The notes under the pieces: generated by a model
Told to the model about the DNA's origin: nothing
Seen by the model: the letters and a program-made list of their open reading frames with translations, nothing else
Databases searched by the model: none
Part shown: one piece after another, positions 17,529 to 26,900 of the stretch
How positions within the stretch are numbered: position 1 is the first letter of the stretch
Layout of the letters: every line of letters starts with the position of its first letter
Translations under genes and position numbers: made by a program
Origin: Niastella koreensis GR20-10
GTDB taxonomy: Bacteria; Bacteroidota; Bacteroidia; Chitinophagales; Chitinophagaceae
Assembly: GCF_000246855.1 (NCBI RefSeq)
Contig: NC_016609.1
Coordinates: forward strand, 3,782,001 to 3,846,000
Reading direction: 5' to 3'
Length of the DNA stretch: 64,000 nucleotides

Positions 17529-20420
17529 TTATAAAACAGGAAAACTTATGGTAACCCTTGTTCCTAACGCATTTTGCCTGTCATCTTCCAGGTCATCAAT
17601 TTGCATAGTGATCTTTTGCGCATGTTCCTGGTTGAACATGGTAATCCGGTCGGCCGTCAGCGACAATCCTTTCGACTGATAATTGATGGGCGAAATGCTT
17701 TTATACTGCATGGCGGCCTTTCTGCCCACCCCATTATCTTCCAGTATGCACTCCAGGTGATCGCCCACCCGTTTTACCGAAATGGTTACCACCCCGTTCT
17801 TATCTTTCCGAAAACGGAGGCCATGCCGCACACTGTTTTCTACAAACGGCTGCAATATCATGGGTGGAATATAATATTCTGCCGGATCTACCGCCTTATC
17901 AACCTGCACCACCCAGTCAAAAGCACCTTCCAGCCGTGTTTTTTCAATATCCAGGTAATTCGTCAGGTAATCCAGCTCTTCTTCCAGCGTTATTTCCGGT
18001 TTTGAAGAGAAGTCGAGCGTTTGCCTGATCAACCGCGAAAAGCCGGAAATAAATTTATTAGCCCCCGTTACATCGGCATCCATTACATATTGTTGAATGG
18101 AGTTTAAGCTGTTGAAAATAAAGTGCGGGTTCATTTGCGCCTTTCGCGACAATTGTTCCAGGTCGTTGATGCGTTTTATAAAGGCGGATTTTTCCTGCTC
18201 GCGTTTTCTGAAACGCCTGATGATCAGCCACACCGTCAATCCGGTGATGGCCAGGAACAGGGACCCGAGCAAAACCTGGAACCAGGTTTTCTCGATCAAT
18301 AGCTTTTCAATGGTAAACGCACGGGTAAGCAGCCGGCTGCTTACGTCAAATTTATTGATGGCCTGCAATTGCAGGATATAATTACCTGAAGGTAAGGTGG
18401 GATAGGTTAAACTGGTTTCCCGGGTCTCATTCCAGTTACTATCCAGCCCCAGCAACCGGTACCGGTAACGGATATCGCCATTCGATTTGAACGAAATGCC
18501 CACATAATTAAACTGGAGATTATTTTGTGCATGAGGTATATGAACCGGCCCCTCACCCGCATCATAGGTTTTACCGCCTATTGCAATATCAGTGAACAAC
18601 AGGTCGCACCGGGAATGGCTAAATATCTTCCCTTCATCAAAACAGGTAATGCCTTCCGGTGTTCCTGCAAACACTTTATTATTCTCCACGTATATGGTAT
18701 TGATAATATCGGAAGCCAGTCCATCACCGGTGGTGTATTTTATGACCGGGTGACCGGTTCGCGCCAGGTTCACCTTGTTCAATCCTTTATCGGTACCCAC
18801 CCACAGAAAATCACCATTGCTGTACAAAGCACGGCAAACATTGCTTGTTAACCCGTTATGCCGGTTTAAGAGGGCCGTTATACGGCCGTTCTTATAACCT
18901 ATAAGACCATCACCATAAGTTCCTGCCCACAAAACCCCGGCAGCATCCTGGCAAATGGCGGTTATACGGGCTTTTAAAGCAGGCAGTTTTTCGCCCAGGA
19001 ACCTGATTGACTTATCGGGCATGTAACAATACAACCCGTTTAATGTGCCAATATAAACGGTATCGTGACTGGCAAATACAGCAGTTGACCGGGCATGCCA
19101 CACGGTGTCTTTTATTTTAAATGTTTGGGGATCGATCACAAACACGTTTTGATTGGTAGCAACAAATACCTGATCACTTGTAAAAAAAAGGTTCTTTACA
19201 GCAACATGATGAAAGCAATCCACACGTTTAAAATGCGCCTTTAACAGATACATATAGGACTCGGATCCCACCACGATATATTCGTCGTTATAAACACTTA
19301 TAGCACTCACCACGGCGCCCCCCCTGCCACACAGGGGTATCTTTTCATTTTTAAGTGTTCCCGTTGTTCTGTTCAACAGATACAATTCATTCAACTCGGT
19401 GCCTGCAAGAATAGTATTCCTGTAAGGCGCCAATGCAAAAACCTGGGAAAATATATTATTCCGCCTGATCCTGATATTTAAAACAGAGGACGAGCTTAAT
19501 TTGAATAACCCATGCCCCAGTGTAGAAAGCCAGAGATTTCCTTCTGAATCCCTGAACATTTTACTTACTGATAACCCTGGCAAAAAATGATAGGCGCTAT
19601 CGGGCCGGTTTATATTGTACATGTATGCGCCGTTCCTTGTTGATACCCCCACATGCTCCTCATCTATCAAATTAACACTATTATGAATACTCTGAAATGG
19701 GAAAGTTATCGTTTGTTCCTTATTGAATGAGATCCACGCGGCGCGGGCGCTGTCCCTGCGCCAGATCATAGATCCCGCATTTATTGAAAAAGACAGGGGG
19801 TGGCTGGAATAGGCGGAAATCGTTTTTATTAACCGGAAATCTTTATTGATGAGATCATACACCCTTGTATCGTCCACTACTCTAAATCCATTATCGGCGC
19901 GGCCACAGATAGCATTAATACCAACCGCAGGCTTCGCCTGAATTGAATCAATGACAGTAACCTGGCCATTTACCTCAACCAGGTGCATTTTTTTCCTTTC
20001 CTGCATAAGAATATTACCCGCCTTATCTTCTGCAAAACCTAATACATTATCGTCAATGCGCAGGCGCTTTAAAACAGGATCGCTGGCCGGCGTATAGATC
20101 TTTCCTTTATAATAATAACAAACATATTTTTTGAATGGGGCTATCCATACCCGGCCCTTTGAATCGGCAAACACCTGAATGATCTCATTATCAGGCAACC
20201 CGTCTTCCCGGGTGAAATTTTTAAAATGGGTGCCATCGAACCGGCTTAATCCGTTTTCGGTACCTAACCATAAAAAACCGTCCTTATCCTGCGCCATGGA
20301 ATATACTGTAACCCCGGCCAGCCCGTCTTTACTGTCGTAATGGGTATAGCCGTACTCCTGCGCAGAAACAGAATAGGTATACAGAAGAATAATTACTATC
20401 GGGAATAAACTATATTTCAC
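17529..20420 (-). CDS. Propeller-sensor histidine kinase, paralog
   Basis: Same domain order as its neighbour at 14602-17502, with very similar kinase core (NPHFIFNSLNSIQQY, PPMILQPFVENSVRHG) and divergent propeller. I chose the GTG at 20420, one base after the stop of the preceding gene. From there the protein starts as KYSLFPIVIILLYTYSVSAQ, a clean signal peptide, and is 963 residues long, close to the 966 of the paralog. An in-frame ATG at 20489 would add 23 residues lying inside the previous gene and spoil the signal peptide. The sensor half should detect a periplasmic ligand, and signals probably go to the LytTR regulator. Confidence 0.92.
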   Translation of the reverse strand: MKYSLFPIVIILLYTYSVSAQEYGYTHYDSKDGLAGVTVYSMAQDKDGFLWLGTENGLSRFDGTHFKNFTREDGLPDNEIIQVFADSKGRVWIAPFKKYVCYYYKGKIYTPASDPVLKRLRIDDNVLGFAEDKAGNILMQERKKMHLVEVNGQVTVIDSIQAKPAVGINAICGRADNGFRVVDDTRVYDLINKDFRLIKTISAYSSHPLSFSINAGSMIWRRDSARAAWISFNKEQTITFPFQSIHNSVNLIDEEHVGVSTRNGAYMYNINRPDSAYHFLPGLSVSKMFRDSEGNLWLSTLGHGLFKLSSSSVLNIRIRRNNIFSQVFALAPYRNTILAGTELNELYLLNRTTGTLKNEKIPLCGRGGAVVSAISVYNDEYIVVGSESYMYLLKAHFKRVDCFHHVAVKNLFFTSDQVFVATNQNVFVIDPQTFKIKDTVWHARSTAVFASHDTVYIGTLNGLYCYMPDKSIRFLGEKLPALKARITAICQDAAGVLWAGTYGDGLIGYKNGRITALLNRHNGLTSNVCRALYSNGDFLWVGTDKGLNKVNLARTGHPVIKYTTGDGLASDIINTIYVENNKVFAGTPEGITCFDEGKIFSHSRCDLLFTDIAIGGKTYDAGEGPVHIPHAQNNLQFNYVGISFKSNGDIRYRYRLLGLDSNWNETRETSLTYPTLPSGNYILQLQAINKFDVSSRLLTRAFTIEKLLIEKTWFQVLLGSLFLAITGLTVWLIIRRFRKREQEKSAFIKRINDLEQLSRKAQMNPHFIFNSLNSIQQYVMDADVTGANKFISGFSRLIRQTLDFSSKPEITLEEELDYLTNYLDIEKTRLEGAFDWVVQVDKAVDPAEYYIPPMILQPFVENSVRHGLRFRKDKNGVVTISVKRVGDHLECILEDNGVGRKAAMQYKSISPINYQSKGLSLTADRITMFNQEHAQKITMQIDDLEDDRQNALGTRVTISFPVL

Positions 20421-20421
20421 C

Positions 20422-21372
20422 TTACGGCCGAAGTTGGTTACGGTGTAAACAATAATGCACAAACATACTGATCTTGGAAAACAAACCATTGTTCAATACA
20501 AACCGCGGCAGCCTGTTTTGCCAGCGGATCATAGAACCGATCACCTGATGTATGGGACCTGAATAACCCGATTCGCGGATCTCCTGCTCGAATCTGATCT
20601 CCAGGTTACGCATCAACCGCCACCAGGCATCATACACCAGCATGTTTTTCAGGACAGTAATGCCTGTCTTGCCCAGCAGGTAAAAGTTTTCAGGTATTTC
20701 AACCGGCCGCTTTCTAAAACAATCCTGGGTTACCTGGTGCTCACCCATGCCCACATTCACCAGCACTTCCGGGATGAATACTGCTGTGGTGGTTTTTAAA
20801 TAGCGAATATAAAAATCGATATCAACCACCCACTTTACCCTGTTATCATAAAAGAACGTTTTATCATTGCGGTGCAGCACCACGCTGGGAGGCCCCACCA
20901 TATTGCCCGAAAACAGCACGGCGGGTTGTTTCAATAATTCTTTATAGTAGAAGGAATTGATAGCTACGTCTTTCGTACGGCCGCTGCCGATCCAGTTATT
21001 CCGGTAGGCGCAAAAAAAGAAAGCGGCATTGGGATGGGCCTCAATGGCATCGGCAAACCGTTGCAAACTGTTTTCGGTGGCCAGCCAGTCATCGTCGTGG
21101 ATCATTTTTATCCATTTACCCTGTGCCAGGCGCATGCCTTCATTCCAGTTTTCCGGCGTTCCCAATGTCACCGCATTACGGGAATAACGTAAGTGAAGTA
21201 ATTGCTGGAATTGAACACATACATTTTTAACCGAATCATCGGGACTGTCGTCGGTGACCACCACTTCAAAATTCCTGAAGGTTTGAACGGTCAGGGAATT
21301 GAGCAGGCGTTCTAAAAAGTCGATGTGCTTATATGCGGGTATACAAATTGAAATTAATACTGGATCAGACAT
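20422..21372 (-). CDS. Glycosyltransferase family 2
   Basis: A 316-residue GT-A enzyme. The N-terminal strand ISICIPAYKHIDFLERLLNSL and the VVTDDSPDD loop bind the nucleotide, and the DXD-type motif is IHDDDWLA near residue 95. The C-terminal part is aromatic and basic and may bind the acceptor. No membrane helix is obvious. It overlaps the upstream methyltransferase gene by 8 bases and is followed, after one base, by the GTG of a sensor kinase. This places glycan synthesis and signalling in one transcript. Confidence 0.9.
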   Translation of the reverse strand: MSDPVLISICIPAYKHIDFLERLLNSLTVQTFRNFEVVVTDDSPDDSVKNVCVQFQQLLHLRYSRNAVTLGTPENWNEGMRLAQGKWIKMIHDDDWLATENSLQRFADAIEAHPNAAFFFCAYRNNWIGSGRTKDVAINSFYYKELLKQPAVLFSGNMVGPPSVVLHRNDKTFFYDNRVKWVVDIDFYIRYLKTTTAVFIPEVLVNVGMGEHQVTQDCFRKRPVEIPENFYLLGKTGITVLKNMLVYDAWWRLMRNLEIRFEQEIRESGYSGPIHQVIGSMIRWQNRLPRFVLNNGLFSKISMFVHYCLHRNQLRP

Positions 21373-22084
21373 TTTTTACCTTCCTGGCTATGATAACATA
21401 GTTTAATGTTAATAGTTCATCATGGTACTTTTTGTCAAGCCAAAGCCCCACGCGGTTTAACAACGCAGTAAACCGAAGATTAACAAAGATGCCTTTTGCA
21501 ATACGGATCCACCATTTCCTTTTTTTGAATGTAGAATAGACCATATTGATATTCATCTGGAAAATAGCTGCCCATTTGCCGCCATTCGCCTTTATTTCAA
21601 TTACCTCGAACCCATTTTGCTCAAACATTGCCTTCAGCCCGTATTTTGAATACCGGTAGAAATCGTAGGGTTCTTCATGTAGTTCCCAGCAAAAAGGGGC
21701 AGATACGATGATCAGCCCATCGGGTTGCATAACCCGGTTGGCTTCCTGCAGCATTTTAAAAGGGTCGCCAACATGTTCTATTACCTGTGTAGAGAATACC
21801 GTGTCGAATTGCGCATCGGGAAACGCCAGGGCCGTAGCCTCACAAATAACATCTACTTTGTGCTTATCGCTTTGCGCCACATCGCAGCCCACGTAGCCCG
21901 TGATACGGTCTTTAAAGAAAACCTCATAGGGCTTGTTACCGCAACCAATGTCCAGCACCCGGCCACGGGCATATTTACCAATGGCCACCTGCAGGTCCCG
22001 GATCAGGTAATGCATTACGATATAATCCGCCCTGTTCCGGTTCAGGTTCACATCACTGAGCCTGGACAGTCCTTCCTCCCTCAT
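21365..22084 (-). CDS. Class I SAM-dependent methyltransferase
   Basis: 239 residues with the Rossmann SAM site RVLDIGCGNKPYEVFF (about 40-56), acidic GCDVAQSD, and motif IV-like FSTQVIEHVGDPFKML followed by PDGLIIVSAPF. This is a Methyltransf_11-type fold common in polysaccharide and O-antigen clusters. It overlaps the previous gene by 4 bases (ATGA) and the next by 8, so translation is tightly coupled. Substrate unknown; sugar or lipid-linked glycan is likely from its neighbours. Confidence 0.9.
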   Translation of the reverse strand: MREEGLSRLSDVNLNRNRADYIVMHYLIRDLQVAIGKYARGRVLDIGCGNKPYEVFFKDRITGYVGCDVAQSDKHKVDVICEATALAFPDAQFDTVFSTQVIEHVGDPFKMLQEANRVMQPDGLIIVSAPFCWELHEEPYDFYRYSKYGLKAMFEQNGFEVIEIKANGGKWAAIFQMNINMVYSTFKKRKWWIRIAKGIFVNLRFTALLNRVGLWLDKKYHDELLTLNYVIIARKVKNV

Positions 22085-22851
22085 ATGCTTTTTTTATTAA
22101 ACATTTTCCGGAAGCGGACCTTTACGGGATATAAACGATAGCGAACATACCCGATCCACGTTTTCATCCTGTTCAACCGTTCTTCCTTTACTCCGAACAA
22201 AGTGGGATGGATCCGCAGCAGATAGTCGGGTTTGGTATTTTCGTACGCCGCTTTCAATTGCGGGTATTGGGAAAGGCTGTCTTTATGAATGAACAGCAAC
22301 ATGTTTTGTTTATACCACCAGTCCACCTTTTCCATATTCCAGATCAATGGACGCACATAGTCAACCGGAACAAAGCCAAACTTTTCAAACAACCTGCTCC
22401 AGTATTCCGGCATTTGTTCATTGATGTGATAGGTACCCTCCTGGCCAACAATAGCGGCAGAGAACAACACCACATTGCTTAACGAAGTAAGTGACTTCAC
22501 AAATTGTTCGGCATGACTGGCGGGTAAATGTTCCGCTACCTCCAGCGACATGGCCAGGTCAAATTTCCGGTTAAGTTGTACCGGTTCTTTTAAGTCCTGA
22601 AACTGAACAAAGGCCGGGTCTATCTTTAACATGGCCGGGGTTACATACGGCCCTTCAACACCCATCACCTCCTTAACATGCTGCTCTTCCTTCCAAACCT
22701 TTAACCAGTACCCCACGCCACACCCAATATCAACTACAGAGGCGGGATGGAATACATTGGCAATAACAGGTAATATTCGCTGAGCGCTCAGAAAAGAACC
22801 ATCCTGCTGATCTAAATAAAAATCGGTGTTATAATATTTTGATTCTATCAT
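22081..22851 (-). CDS. Class I SAM-dependent methyltransferase
   Basis: 256 residues with SAM motif VVDIGCGVGYWLKVW (about 39-53), GVEGPYV acidic strand and LAMSLEVAEHLPASHAEQFV. The tail (about 215-250) is basic and aromatic. It resembles Methyltransf_23 enzymes found next to glycosyltransferases. It is separated from the upstream GT2 gene by seven bases and overlaps the downstream methyltransferase by four, so it is the second gene of the seven-gene leftward operon. It is not closely similar to its methyltransferase neighbour. Confidence 0.88.
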   Translation of the reverse strand: MIESKYYNTDFYLDQQDGSFLSAQRILPVIANVFHPASVVDIGCGVGYWLKVWKEEQHVKEVMGVEGPYVTPAMLKIDPAFVQFQDLKEPVQLNRKFDLAMSLEVAEHLPASHAEQFVKSLTSLSNVVLFSAAIVGQEGTYHINEQMPEYWSRLFEKFGFVPVDYVRPLIWNMEKVDWWYKQNMLLFIHKDSLSQYPQLKAAYENTKPDYLLRIHPTLFGVKEERLNRMKTWIGYVRYRLYPVKVRFRKMFNKKSI

Positions 22852-22858
22852 AGGTATT

Positions 22859-23692
22859 TTACAATCCGTTCCTAACCTTATTTTTCTTTAATAATTTATT
22901 ATTATAATAACGCGGGAAATAGGTCATTAAAATGAGTTTGGCAATAAACAGTACCGGCGATTTCCTGAACCGTTTTACCCAATGCGCCGTAATATACTGA
23001 TGGCCCATCCTGGTTGCATATTTCTCATGCAGGTAATTTTCGATGCTGTTGGGTTTTGCGTAATTGTTATACAGGGTCTTCGACATGGAGGTGTTCAGCA
23101 CCCGGTAATCGAACAACACTTCGTCAACATACCTGAATTCATACCCGGCAAATGAAATGCGCAACCACATGTCCCAGTCTTCCCATCCCAGCTTCATATT
23201 GGTATCATACAAACCGACCTTATCAAAAACCGACCGCCTGATCACGGCACAGGCATCGATAAAATTGGCGATCATCAGCTTTTGCATATTGTAAGCGCCT
23301 GTTTTCCAGGTGCCCGTTTGCTCGCCAAAATATTCAGCATTGCCATATACCACGGCTACCCGGGGGGCAGCATCCATGACCTCGATGGCCCGGGTAAGAT
23401 ACGCAGGGCGCACTTTGTTATCGGAATCAAGGGGTAAGATATATTCCCCGGTTGCTGCCTGAATACCCGTGTTACGGGCGCCCGACAAACCTTTGTTTTC
23501 CTGAAAAATAACCTGGTACCCTTTTGCCTTCAGTTCGCGGAGCTTATCATTGGTAAATTGATCGGTGGAACCGTCATTCACAATAATCAATTCGTACAAA
23601 TCTGAATTACAATCTCTTATACTATCAAGCAACTCATCCAGAAAATGCCCCTGGTTATAACATGGAATAATGATCGATACTTTAGCGCCCAT
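22859..23692 (-). CDS. Glycosyltransferase family 2
   Basis: 277 residues from ATG 23692 (MGAKVSIIIPCYNQG). The open frame continues upstream to 23902, but those 70 codons have no family character and cross the promoter, so the internal ATG is preferred. Motifs are VSIIIPCYNQGHFLDELL, IIVNDGSTDQ, DXD-like LPLDSDNKVRP and a GWEDWDMWLRI acceptor motif typical of chondroitin-synthase-like GT2 enzymes. It is the first gene of the leftward glycan/signalling operon and diverges from the giant surface-protein gene. Confidence 0.9.
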   Translation of the reverse strand: MGAKVSIIIPCYNQGHFLDELLDSIRDCNSDLYELIIVNDGSTDQFTNDKLRELKAKGYQVIFQENKGLSGARNTGIQAATGEYILPLDSDNKVRPAYLTRAIEVMDAAPRVAVVYGNAEYFGEQTGTWKTGAYNMQKLMIANFIDACAVIRRSVFDKVGLYDTNMKLGWEDWDMWLRISFAGYEFRYVDEVLFDYRVLNTSMSKTLYNNYAKPNSIENYLHEKYATRMGHQYITAHWVKRFRKSPVLFIAKLILMTYFPRYYNNKLLKKNKVRNGL

Positions 23693-23704
23693 AGTATTAA
23701 ACCT

Positions 23705-23712
23705 CAAAAATA
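23705..23712 (-). promoter_or_regulatory. -7 box for the leftward glycan/kinase operon
   Basis: TATTTTTG fits TAnnTTTG, 12 bases upstream of the ATG at 23692. No strong -33 TTTG is visible at the usual distance. Confidence 0.45.
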
Positions 23713-23736
23713 TTGATTTATAGTTAAGTAACCTAT

Positions 23737-23765
23737 AAAAACGGGCGGCTGCCCGCCCGATTTTT
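23737..23765. terminator. Symmetric hairpin between divergent promoters
   Basis: A seven-base G+C-rich stem (CGGGCGG / CCGCCCG) with a four-base loop, flanked by AAAAA on one side and TTTTT on the other, so it has terminator form on both strands. It lies upstream of both divergent genes, behind their putative -7 boxes, which fits an insulator against antisense transcription better than a gene-end terminator. Confidence 0.7.
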
Positions 23766-23768
23766 ATT

Positions 23769-23830
23769 GCACGGTTATCGGCCAAAACTGCACGCTTATT
23801 GCCGAAACAGCACGCTTGTCGGTATTTTAT
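23769..23830. repeat. Three imperfect direct repeats of 20-21 bases
   Basis: Units start at 23769, 23790 and 23810 with GCACGGTTATCGGCC, GCACGCTTATTGCCG and GCACGCTTGTCGG. The spacing is two helical turns, as expected for regulator sites placed on one face of the DNA. They lie 20-80 bases upstream of the -7 box of the giant surface protein gene. Confidence 0.6.
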
Positions 23831-23851
23831 AAACAGCTTGAAATATCTTAA

Positions 23852-23859
23852 TATATTTG
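23852..23859 (+). promoter_or_regulatory. -7 box for the giant T9SS protein gene
   Basis: TATATTTG, a perfect TAnnTTTG match, 41 bases before the ATG at 23901. Confidence 0.5.
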
Positions 23860-23900
23860 GGCGTTTAACCATAGCCCTGTATACATACCCCATACAACCC

Positions 23901-26900
23901 ATGAAGTCTTATATTCTGACTGCCGTACTGTGCTTGACTGTTATATGTTCATTTTCCCAGATAAACTGCAATAATTGGCTCAAAGTGCCCTCCCAGTCTT
24001 CCTACTTTCGGATAGGCGACCTGGATGTACCCGGCAATAAGATCACTGTTGAAGCAGTGATCAACAGAACCAGCCCGTATACGGGTGGACAGCCGTATGC
24101 CGGCGATGTTGTATCTAAACATACCGGCCCCAGTGATGTAAACTATCTGTTGAGGCCCAATGATGCAGAGATCACTACCAGCAACGGGTATTTCAGAACG
24201 CCTGACATTTGTGATATAGAATTGAACAAAACGTACCACATAGCCCTGGTTTATGACGGCAGTACGTTGAAATTTTACCGCAATGGCTTTTTAATGAGCC
24301 AGGTGGCCGCCACCGGAAACCTGTACCAGAATAACTGGAATACGCAGATCGGGATTTATGATGGGTTAACCCTGCCTGAACAATTTATCGGATATGTAAA
24401 TGAAGTTCGTATCTGGAACGTAGCGAGAACGCAGGCCGACATTCAGGCTTACATGAACACGTCACTGCCATCCCCCGCTACCCAAACCGGCCTGCTGGCT
24501 TATTATACCTTCGATGATCTGCTGAATAAACAGGGCAATCCCGCCTGGAATGGCACATTAGGGGGCCCTGCCACCATAAACAATACCAATTCCAATTGTA
24601 CCTATATACCCGACTCCTGTAAAGCAGTAACAATAGGCTTTACCACCCCCGATACAGTTTGTTTGACTTCGCCGGTAACTATTAACAATACGTCCTTAAA
24701 CGCCACCACTTATTACTGGAATTTTTGCGTGGGCAATATCAATACCCCGCCATCAGCAGTCAACATAGGCAATCCCGGTAGCCTGTCGGCTCCGGTGTTT
24801 ATGGATTATGTGTATACGGGCGGTAATTACTACGGCTTTGTGACAAATTACGCTTCAGGGAACCTGGTCCGGCTCAACTTCGGGAACAGCCTGCTCAATA
24901 CCCCCACGTCTACCAACCTGGGTAATTATGGCGGCATCTTACAGTCAGGCTCCGCCACGGAAGGCATTCAGGTGGTACAGAATGAGGGAAACTGGTATGC
25001 TATAATAGTGGGTGGAAATTCAGCGGCGGGTACGCAGCCCAGGCTGGTAAAGATCGATTTTGGCGCCAACATCACCAGTGCGGGCACTGCTACCAACTGG
25101 GGCAACCTGGGTAATATGGACCAGGCGGTAGACCTGCATGTATTTAAAGAAGGCAATAACTGGTATGGGCTTACGGTAAGTGCTGAAAACAATTCCATCA
25201 CCCGGTTCAACTTCACCAATAGTTTCAATAATACACCTACAGGCGTAAACCTGGGTAATATTGGCGGACTACAATACCCCACCGGTATTTATGCCATCAA
25301 CGACAATGGCTTCTGGCGGGTATTTGTTACCAATGGCGGCGACAGAAACCAGATCGGTACGGCCTCTTCCATAACCCGGCTCGACTTTGGCTCCTCGCTG
25401 CTGAATACACCTACAGGGGTGAACCTGGGTAATCCCGGGGGGATCCTGCATCACCCGCGCGATCTCACCATTTTGAAGTTTTGTGGTCAGATAACCGGTT
25501 TTGCGGTGAATGGTAACCCCAGTTACTACGACCTGGTGCGGCTTAACTTTAACAACGACCTTACCACGTCCCCAACGGCCACCTCCCTGGGTAATACCGG
25601 TAATTACAGCTTTCCACATTCCATTTCAAAACTGTTCCGCGTAAATGATGATGTATACGCCTTTATTACAAATGTGGCCAATAATACCATCAGCCGGCTG
25701 CGCTTTGCCGGTTGTACCAATGCCAGTGTTTCCAGCTCAACCTTACAAAACCCGGCGCCGGTTACCTATTCAACTCCTGGCACCTATAACATCAACCTCA
25801 CCATCGACGATGGCTTGCCCACGCAGGCAAGCTTTTGTAAACAGGTAGTGGTGGTGGCGCCGCCGGTGCATACACCCACCCAGTCGTATACACTCTGTTC
25901 GGGTAATACTATCAAGATCGGAACCGGGGTAAAAAATGCAAAGTATACCTGGAATACCGGCGCTACTACCGATTCAATAACTGTTAATACCGGTGGCGTT
26001 TACTGGGTACAAACAGACGTATTTGGCTGTACAAACAGGGACAGCATTATAGTATCATCCTGTGTACCGGTCACGGCACAATTCACTACTCCCGATAGCG
26101 TTTGTTTAAACACACCGGTAAACATTACCAATACCACCACAGGGGCCACTACTTATTACTGGAATTTTTGTGTAGGCAATATCAATAACCCACCGTCGGC
26201 TGTCAACATAGGAAATCCGGGTAACCTTTCTGTACCGGTGTTCATGGATTATGCGTATGCGAACGGGAATTACTACGCTTTTGTGTCAAACCATACTTCC
26301 GGGAGTTTAGTGCGGCTCGACTTTGGGAACAGTTTACTCAATACGCCTGCTTCTGTGAACCTGGGTAACTATGGCGGTATCTTACAAACCACCTCTGCAG
26401 CCGAAGGCATACAGGTAGTACAAAATGAAGGGAAGTGGTATGTTATAATAGTGGGCGGAAGTACGATCTCCGGTACGCAGCCCAGGATCGTAAAGATCGA
26501 TTTTGGCGCCAATATCACCAGTGCGGGCACTGCTACCAACTGGGGCAACCTCGGTAATATGGAACAACCGATAGACCTGCATGTATTTAAAGAAGGCAAC
26601 AACTGGTATGGTTTCACTGTAAATGCCGACAACTATACGCTCACGCGGTTTAACTTCACCAATAGTTTCAATAATACGCCTACTGCCATAAACATGGGTA
26701 ATATTGGCGGACTATCCTACCCCACTGGTATTTATGCCATCAACGACAATGGCTTCTGGCGGGTGTTTATTACCAATGCCGGGGTCACCTCCAGCCCTTC
26801 CATAACCCGGCTCGACTTTGGCGCCTCGCTGTTGAATACCCCCACACCCGTAAACCTCGGTAATCCCGGAGGCAAGCTGCACTCGCCGCGCGACCTCACC

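Noticed and set aside
23799-23900. N-terminal extension of the giant protein (34 codons)
   Set aside because: It crosses the -7 box at 23852 and lacks signal-peptide features; the ATG at 23901 gives a proper signal peptide.
23693-23902. N-terminal extension of the first GT2 gene (70 codons)
   Set aside because: Runs through the divergent promoter region and the hairpin; family similarity starts at ATG 23692.
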